From Treponema sp. (GTDB taxonomy: Bacteria; Spirochaetota; Spirochaetia; Treponematales; Breznakiellaceae): DNA of 44,651 nucleotides. Of the stretch, positions 39,634 to 44,651 are shown piece after piece. The notes under the pieces are model-generated. The model was not told where the DNA came from, searched no databases, and saw nothing but the letters and a program-made list of their open reading frames with translations. How positions within the stretch are numbered: the stretch's first letter is position 1; every line of letters starts with the position of its first letter. The stretch spans positions 1 through 44,651 of the forward strand of contig JAITEL010000059.1 of assembly GCA_031282065.1 (NCBI GenBank), in the 5' to 3' direction. Both the position numbers and the translations under genes were made by a program.

Positions 39634-40316
39634 TCAAGTATCTTCCCAACTGTTTATATTATATCAAAGCCTATACTATTAATCAAGAGGCCGTATTGCC
39701 TCAACCGTAATCTAGCCGAAAAGGGACCGCTTCCTCAAAACCAAATCAGACCCCTCATGCCCGACCTGACCATCAAGAGGACTGTTTCATGGTACCCTTT
39801 TCCCGGTTTATTTTCAAGAGCCTTTCCTCCGCCCGCTTCAGTCGGCTGTTCAAAATTACCGGATCCCTGCCGCTTTTCCGCCTTGCTTTTCTCATTCACC
39901 AAAGGAGAGTCAAGCAGCCGCGGGCAGGGCATTCCCTGACTCTTTTCATAGATTTTATGGTACCGGCCATCCCCCTGTTTCTCTTTGCCGGTCAGCCGAA
40001 ACCGGCCTACACGGGTAAGGATAGGGCTGGATCGGGTTTTTGAGGTTATGAAGGAAAAACCGCTGGTACTTGGGCCGGCTTGGGGGTATGCCTCAAACAA
40101 CGAACTGCCTGCACAGCCTGCCGGTGTTTCCTAATCTGGTCAAAGACCTGGCGCTGAGGGAACTGCCGAAGGGAGCGGTAGATGAGGCGAACTCAAGTCG
40201 GCCTCATCTGTCTTACCTATGAAACGCCTGAAAAGATGGACCCTAAGGTTGCGTAAAAATCGGTCAACCTACTTCAGGACTTGACATACGCAGTGATCCG
40301 GCAAAACCGCTCCGTG
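39634..40316. other. Intergenic stretch without a recognised gene
   Basis: 683 bases between the tRNA and the corrinoid operon end. Short open frames on both strands (plus 39789-40043; minus 39735-40100) have no ribosome sites, no family resemblance and odd composition. A stretch at 40040-40260 has several stops in each frame and may be a decayed gene. Nothing firm is visible. Confidence 0.5.
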
Positions 40317-41087
40317 CTATGAACCGGTATATATCAGGGAAGTTATGGAATCAATTTTCCCGGAATATACGCACCGGTTCCCCAGTAACAGCGGCCCGTT
40401 TTGATGAATAAGAGCGTCCAGATATGTATCGCTGTTTACCGGTATTTCTTTTACTGCAAAACAACCGAATTGTACCAGGGGAATTGAGCTGTGGGGGCAA
40501 AGATGGATAATGGCCATTTCCCCTTTAACGCCGCGCAGCAATCGCGACAGATATGCGGCGGCGAATTCCCTGTAGCGTTTTTCACCCAGTATTGAAACCT
40601 TTGCGTAAGGGTCAGCCAGTGAAATAATGCCCGCCCCTGAATCGATTGATTTATTAAGATACATCTCCAGGCTCGTGGTAATTGAATCGAGAGCGGCGTG
40701 GATCGCTTCCCCGTGTTTCGCGCACCAGCGGTAAAAAAGCTCAGGCCTAATCAGGGACGCGAGAACCGAATAGGGGCCGTTAAGTTTTAAAAGGACTTTT
40801 TTTTCTTTTGACGCGGCGCTTATTTTCCCAACCACGGCATTGATCAGTTCGGATTCGCCAAACTCAGGAACATTAAAAAGCATATCCGGTTCGGTAAAGA
40901 GCGGGCGTATAACTTCGAAGCCGTTGGCGGTTGTTTCGCTGTCCGCGCCAAGCGCTTTTGCCTCGGTGGTAAAATTATCGGGAAAAGCGGCAATACTGTT
41001 ATTGGCGGTATTTCCCGTAATATGTCCCACGCACAGGGCGTTAAGATCAAAGCCGATACCGGAACCAATGTCAGAATCGTACGCCAT
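40317..41087 (-). CDS. Short URO-D/MtaA-like protein
   Basis: 256 residues, against ~340 for usual members. The C-terminal two thirds resembles uroporphyrinogen decarboxylase-like methyltransferases (LLKLNGPYSVLASLIRPELFYRWC, AGIISLADPYAKVSILGEKRYREF, AIIHLCPHSSIPLVQFG). The HxC zinc pattern appears as HLC near residue 195. The N-terminal barrel strands are replaced by a shorter sequence (DLNALCVGHITGNTANN). Placed last in the corrinoid operon, 3 nt after the RACE stop. It could be a divergent or partial methyltransferase, or a partner protein. No function is claimed. Confidence 0.6.
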   Translation of the reverse strand: MAYDSDIGSGIGFDLNALCVGHITGNTANNSIAAFPDNFTTEAKALGADSETTANGFEVIRPLFTEPDMLFNVPEFGESELINAVVGKISAASKEKKVLLKLNGPYSVLASLIRPELFYRWCAKHGEAIHAALDSITTSLEMYLNKSIDSGAGIISLADPYAKVSILGEKRYREFAAAYLSRLLRGVKGEMAIIHLCPHSSIPLVQFGCFAVKEIPVNSDTYLDALIHQNGPLLLGNRCVYSGKIDSITSLIYTGS

Positions 41088-41090
41088 GAA

Positions 41091-42728
41091 TCAGAATCCC
41101 ATGTATTTGATAAAAGAGCGCTCGAATTCGGCGTCCTGGGCAAGCTCGATATTTTCCACCCGCGCGGCTACTTCCCGCATCTTTCCCCTGAGAGAGGCGT
41201 TCAGCAAAAACGCCCCTGCCCCTGAAAGGGAGGTGTTCCCGGCAAAAGAAATTTTTCCCCCGCGCCGGGGAGGAAGGAGGCCGATATTGAGGAGGCTTCT
41301 TTCGTTAAGGTGATATCCGAAAGAACCGGCGATGATTATCTCGTCTATGTCCCCGGCGTCAGCGTTAAAACGGGAAAGAAGCATCTCTATGCCGCAGCGT
41401 ATCGCGCCCTTGGCAAGCTGTATCTGCCGTATGTCTTTTTGGGCTAGGTATACATCGCCGGTAATAAAAAAGGCGTTTTTACCTTCCACCCGTCCCATTC
41501 GTTCTTTTAAAAGCGCGGGATAACAGCCCTTGTCAGGGGGGACAAAACGGCCCCGGCTGTCTATAACGCCGGCGCGGACGAGTTCTCCCGCTATATCAAG
41601 GAGGCCGCTGCCGCAAATCCCCGCCGCGCCGGGGCTGTTTTCCCCGCCGCCTATGACAGCGTAAACACAGGAGCCATCACTGTTGATAGCGAAGGATTCG
41701 ATAGCGCCGGCGCTTGCCCTCATGCCGCGGGAGATGTTCATGCCCTCAAAGGCGGGACCCGCCGCCGTGGACGCCGCCGCTATACGGCCATTTTTGGCAA
41801 ATGCCATCTCGCCGTTGGTCCCGATGTCGATAAAAAGAGCGCAACCCTTTCTTTCTTCCAAACCGGTTACCAATAAACCGGAAGTAATGTCCGCGCCCAC
41901 ATAGGCCGAAATAACCGGCGGCAGGTAAACCCGCGCGAAGGGGGAAATAGCAAGCCGCCTTTCCGTTATATGGCATCCTCCGTAAATGGCCGACGTGTAC
42001 GGGTACTTCCCAAGGCCGGACGGATCAATATTGCAGGCAAGATGCAGCATGGTCGTGTTGCCGCTGTACACAACCTCGTAGATATGGGCCGGCGAAATGT
42101 TTGCTTTCCGTGTTAGCTCCCCGATCATTTGATTGAGTTTGTCGATAAAGGCCCCGTATAAAACCGAGAGGCCGTCTCCCTTGCTCGCAAAATGGATGCG
42201 CCCCAATACGTCCTGGGCGTAGTTTGCCTGGGGGTTCAGCGCCGACACGGATGCCAAGCTTTTTCCGTTTACCATATCCACGAGATTCGCCACGAGAGTC
42301 GTGGTTCCTATGTCGACAGCGAGGCCGTACAATAAACCGCCGGTATCGCGTTCCTCAATCCCCCAAAGTTCTTCCCCGCCGTAGACCTCGGTCCTGCCGC
42401 GCGCAAACCGTTTTGAGATAAAAGGTTCCAGGGGATAATCAAAGCTCGCGCCCTCGGACAGAATGCGGAGGCTGTCGTTTTCACACTCGTAATCCCGCGC
42501 GATATACGCGGCGTCCCCCTCAATCGCCACTTGGCAGGCAAGGATAAATTCGCCGGTACCGGCATCGCGCACCCCGCATTTTCCGCATAGCCCAAGGCCG
42601 TTACAGGGAGTTTCGATATTAACTCCACCCAGGCGGGCGGCCTCGATAATTTTTTGGCCCTTCTCCGCTTTTATGACCGTCTTTTTTTCAACGCCTTTTT
42701 CGAAAGCGGTAAAAGTAATGTCAGGCAT
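41091..42728 (-). CDS. Reductive activator of corrinoid proteins (RACE-type)
   Basis: 545 residues. A 2Fe-2S ferredoxin domain (C42, C48, C51, C65 in PCNGLGLCGKC...C) is followed by the DUF4445/ASKHA ATPase part: GLAVDIGTTTLVANLVDM, VVYSGNTTMLHLACNI, GCALFIDIGTNGEMAF, GICGSGLLDIAGELV and IIIAGSFGYHLNERSLLNIG. Such proteins use ATP and an electron to reset cob(II)alamin to cob(I)alamin in corrinoid methyltransferase systems. It overlaps the previous methyltransferase by 8 nt (start ATG 42728) and shares the operon with the corrinoid protein, which strengthens the call. Confidence 0.9.
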   Translation of the reverse strand: MPDITFTAFEKGVEKKTVIKAEKGQKIIEAARLGGVNIETPCNGLGLCGKCGVRDAGTGEFILACQVAIEGDAAYIARDYECENDSLRILSEGASFDYPLEPFISKRFARGRTEVYGGEELWGIEERDTGGLLYGLAVDIGTTTLVANLVDMVNGKSLASVSALNPQANYAQDVLGRIHFASKGDGLSVLYGAFIDKLNQMIGELTRKANISPAHIYEVVYSGNTTMLHLACNIDPSGLGKYPYTSAIYGGCHITERRLAISPFARVYLPPVISAYVGADITSGLLVTGLEERKGCALFIDIGTNGEMAFAKNGRIAAASTAAGPAFEGMNISRGMRASAGAIESFAINSDGSCVYAVIGGGENSPGAAGICGSGLLDIAGELVRAGVIDSRGRFVPPDKGCYPALLKERMGRVEGKNAFFITGDVYLAQKDIRQIQLAKGAIRCGIEMLLSRFNADAGDIDEIIIAGSFGYHLNERSLLNIGLLPPRRGGKISFAGNTSLSGAGAFLLNASLRGKMREVAARVENIELAQDAEFERSFIKYMGF

Positions 42729-43755
42729 TGGCCCGCTCTTTTACCGTAGCGGTAAAAACCTGAATGTTTTTAAGCGGGCTTGAGGTTGAAAGGCCGCAGG
42801 CGGGGGCGATGATGTCGATTTCCTTGTCAAGAAGAATTGCCGCGGCCTTTTCCACGCGCTCAGGATCGCCCGATTCCAAAAGATAAGTGCTTAAATTCCC
42901 CATAGTGGTAACGGCGGGATTTTCTTTTTTGATCAGGGCGAGGCTCACCATGGCGTCAACGCTGAGGGCGTCGCTTTCAAGGCGGTAAAGATGCTGTTTA
43001 ACCCGGCCAACATCGCCGCAGATGTGGACAATGACGGGTTTCCCTGTTTTATGCGCGGCCCGTATGATCTGGTTGAGATAGGGCAGGGCGTATTCCTCAA
43101 AGAGCCGGGGCCCCAGGATCTCTCCAGTCGCGGTAGGATCGGCTATCGATAAAACCGAAGCGCCGCTTTCGGCCACGCTCAGAGCCCAGTCAATGAGCTG
43201 TCCGGTAACATAGGACAAAAGCCGGTGGGCATTTTCCCTGTCCCGGTAAAGTTCTTTAAAGAAAGTCATGGGGTCAACCAGGGAAGCGGCGCTGCTCACG
43301 GGCCCCGTGATACTGCCTATGACGGGAATATCCGAATGCCCGCGGGAAAGCAGGTTTACCGCCTCGAGAACCGCCGCCCCCCGCGCGCTTTCCGCGACGG
43401 TACCGGGGAGCGCGAATTCAACGTCCCTCACATGTGAAAATTTTTCTTTGTCTATCTTGGGTTCGCAGGTGAGGGAGCCGTAATTGATGGCGCTGCCCAA
43501 GGCCTCAGGCTCGACGGTCATGCAGAAGGGAACGCCGTAATTTTCAAAACCCGTAAATGCCTGTACATCCTCCGCGAGACCCGCCATCAGGCCGCCTTCA
43601 TGGTGGGCTTCGGGAAGGGTATGGCCCCCCTTTTCCATCACCTCGACTATGGCGGCGTTCATCATGCCTCCGGGACAGATGACGGGCGGCCGCTCGGTAT
43701 TTTTTTTATTCAGCTTCCGCAAGAGCCGTTCCATTGGAGAAAAGGCGCCGGGCAT
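42721..43755 (-). CDS. Methylcobamide methyltransferase (MtaA/URO-D-like)
   Basis: 344 residues from ATG 43755 (MPGAFSPMERLL), one base after the corrinoid protein stop and six bases after GGAG; an earlier start would overlap that gene by 44 nt. Family strings: PPVICPGGMMNAAIVEVMEK, FGVPFCMTVEPEALG-like, VIGSITGPVSSAASLVDP, GEILGPRLFEEYALPYLNQII, VIVHICGDVGRVKQHLY (HxC zinc site) and IIAPACGLSTSSPLKNIQVF (the distal Cys). It moves a methyl group to or from the corrinoid cofactor. The acceptor (CoM, tetrahydrofolate or other) cannot be read. Confidence 0.88.
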   Translation of the reverse strand: MPGAFSPMERLLRKLNKKNTERPPVICPGGMMNAAIVEVMEKGGHTLPEAHHEGGLMAGLAEDVQAFTGFENYGVPFCMTVEPEALGSAINYGSLTCEPKIDKEKFSHVRDVEFALPGTVAESARGAAVLEAVNLLSRGHSDIPVIGSITGPVSSAASLVDPMTFFKELYRDRENAHRLLSYVTGQLIDWALSVAESGASVLSIADPTATGEILGPRLFEEYALPYLNQIIRAAHKTGKPVIVHICGDVGRVKQHLYRLESDALSVDAMVSLALIKKENPAVTTMGNLSTYLLESGDPERVEKAAAILLDKEIDIIAPACGLSTSSPLKNIQVFTATVKERANA

Positions 43756-43756
43756 G

Positions 43757-44401
43757 TCAGGCTCCGGCAACGAGCGCTCCGCAGAGCCGTACTGCGTCAT
43801 TCGCGTTCTTTGAATAGCCGTCGGCGCCGATCCGGTCCGCGAAGGCTTGGCTGATAGGCCCGCCGCCCACAGCGACCTTGTACTTGTCCCGTATGCCCCG
43901 CTTGACCAGTATTTTTATCACCTCCTCCATATTGTCCATGGTGGTGGTCATAAGGCTCGAAAGAAGTATCAATTCGGCTCCGATTTCCTCGGCCCTGTCC
44001 ACAAAGACCTGAGGCGGCACGTCCCGCCCCAAATCAAGGATTTCAAACCCCGATGCCTCTAGCATGATTTTCACCAGGTTCTTTCCGATGTCGTGAGTGT
44101 CGCCTTCGATAACGCCGATAACGCCCTTGTGCTTTGCCGAGGCGTTTTCCTGCTTTAGATGCGGCTTTAACACGCCGATACCGGCGTTCATCGCGTCCGA
44201 GCAGATGATCAACTCCGGAACAAAGTACTCTTCCTCGTCAAAGAGTTTTCCCGCCCGCTCCATTCCCTTTGCCAGCCCCTTGTCGATGGCAATATAGGCA
44301 TCAACTTTTTCTTCCACCGCCTGTTGTGAATACTTGACGGCCCCTTCCTCGTCCATATCCACTACTGAATCCGAAAGTTTTTTCAGTAATTCTTCGCTCA
44401 T
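43757..44401 (-). CDS. Corrinoid (B12-binding) methyl carrier protein
   Basis: 214 residues from ATG 44401, preceded by GGAGG. An N-terminal helical cap (MSEELLKKLSDSVVDMDEEG...) and a B12-binding Rossmann domain: EGDTHDIGKN at 100-108, with His103 the cobalt ligand, then SSLMTTTMDNMEEVIKIL and VAVGGGPISQAFADRIGADGYSKNANDAVRL. It is like MtaC/MttC/MtbC. It carries the methyl group between the substrate methyltransferase and the MtaA-like protein. The substrate is unknown. Confidence 0.93.
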   Translation of the reverse strand: MSEELLKKLSDSVVDMDEEGAVKYSQQAVEEKVDAYIAIDKGLAKGMERAGKLFDEEEYFVPELIICSDAMNAGIGVLKPHLKQENASAKHKGVIGVIEGDTHDIGKNLVKIMLEASGFEILDLGRDVPPQVFVDRAEEIGAELILLSSLMTTTMDNMEEVIKILVKRGIRDKYKVAVGGGPISQAFADRIGADGYSKNANDAVRLCGALVAGA

Positions 44402-44415
44402 TTCATTCCTCCATA

Positions 44416-44456
44416 TCAATTAACAGTTAGCAATTAGCAGTTAACAGTTAACTATT
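44416..44456. repeat. Short TTAAC/GTTAAC-rich intergenic repeat
   Basis: Runs of acagtta/gttaac/attagcagtt in 40 bp between two genes of the operon. It looks like a collapsed short tandem repeat; there is no obvious regulator. Confidence 0.4.
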
Positions 44457-44651
44457 GTTCATTGTTCGCTTTCCCGCCTCGGCCATCGCTTTGATGTTTT
44501 CAGCGGGCGTTGAGAGCGGAATATCGCAGCCCGGCATCAACAGGTAGCCGGGACCCGCTCCCGCTTGGGCAATACAGGCGAGGCAGGCCGCCTTCACTCC
44601 TTCGGGAGTTTCCTTCTGCATCACCGCTACCGGATTCATGTTTCCGGCGAA
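44448..44651 (-). CDS. URO-D/MtaA-like methyltransferase, C-terminal end only
   Basis: The frame is open to the window edge, so the gene begins outside (to the right). The end reads GNMNPVAVMQKETPEGVKAACLACIAQ...GYLLMPGCDIPLSTPAENIKAM, the usual C-terminus of a uroporphyrinogen-decarboxylase-like methyltransferase, with the Cys of PGCDIP being the zinc ligand. It is the first visible gene of the corrinoid operon and probably the substrate-specific methyltransferase or a second MtaA. Confidence 0.75.
   Translation of the reverse strand, partial: FAGNMNPVAVMQKETPEGVKAACLACIAQAGAGPGYLLMPGCDIPLSTPAENIKAMAEAGKRTMNNS

Noticed and set aside
39735-40100. Minus-strand 121-residue ORF
   Set aside because: No ribosome site, composition unlike neighbours and no family likeness.

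Overview
The window looks like a chromosome segment of a gut-type spirochaete, most like the termite-gut treponemes. This is inference from gene content, not from a database search. It is based on a soluble hydrogenase-like domain fused to a chemotaxis signalling domain, a corrinoid methyl-transfer cluster, citrate lyase genes, long poly-G/poly-C tracts at gene starts, many lipoproteins and a GC-rich genome full of small dispersed repeats.

Layout. 1-5743 (+): citrate lyase operon, made of citE (cut by the window edge), citF, an AbrB-type membrane protein, citC carrying an in-frame palindromic insert, and a citX-citG fusion. 5643-8969 (-): a small ATC-hydrolase-like protein, then a large SLBB polysaccharide-export-type protein whose start and signal peptide are separated by an 18-base poly-C tract that puts them out of frame. 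9134-10809 (+): a repeat element built from 21-bp units, then two TerD/TerA-family genes. 11105-13195 (+): ferredoxin + hydrogenase-like + Fe-S + MCP sensor. 13248-16828 (-): phosphofructokinase and a GatB-asparaginase fusion with altered key residues. 17120-18685 (+): a GH63/trehalase-like glycosidase. 18838-22275 (-): mutL, xseB, xseA, with a 21-bp minisatellite behind the xseA promoter. 22755-24473 (-): a lipoprotein with InlB-type repeats and a second poly-C tract in its leader. 24828-30561 (+): lolA-like, rodZ-like, rimO, tex. 30717-34147 (-): a flavodoxin/M15-peptidase fusion lipoprotein and a peptide-binding protein.

34750-39602 is a 4.8-kb integrated element in the 3' half of a tRNA-Ala(CGC) gene, bounded by 42-bp direct repeats. 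It has a tyrosine integrase, an excisionase-like protein, a YezD-like protein, an unknown protein and a filamentous-phage-type (gene II/X) Rep, plus several direct repeats and hairpin iterons.

40317-44651 (-) is a corrinoid methyl-transfer operon: the end of a URO-D-like methyltransferase, a corrinoid protein, an MtaA-like methyltransferase, a RACE-type reductive activator and a short divergent URO-D-like protein. Such sets move methyl groups from methylated substrates onto cobalamin, for example in acetogenic O-demethylation.

The most unusual items are the two poly-C switches (8933-8950 and 24586-24600), the GatB-asparaginase fusion lacking the expected nucleophile, the tRNA-Ala element with a phage-type Rep, the flavodoxin-peptidase fusion and the dispersed 21-bp repeat family.
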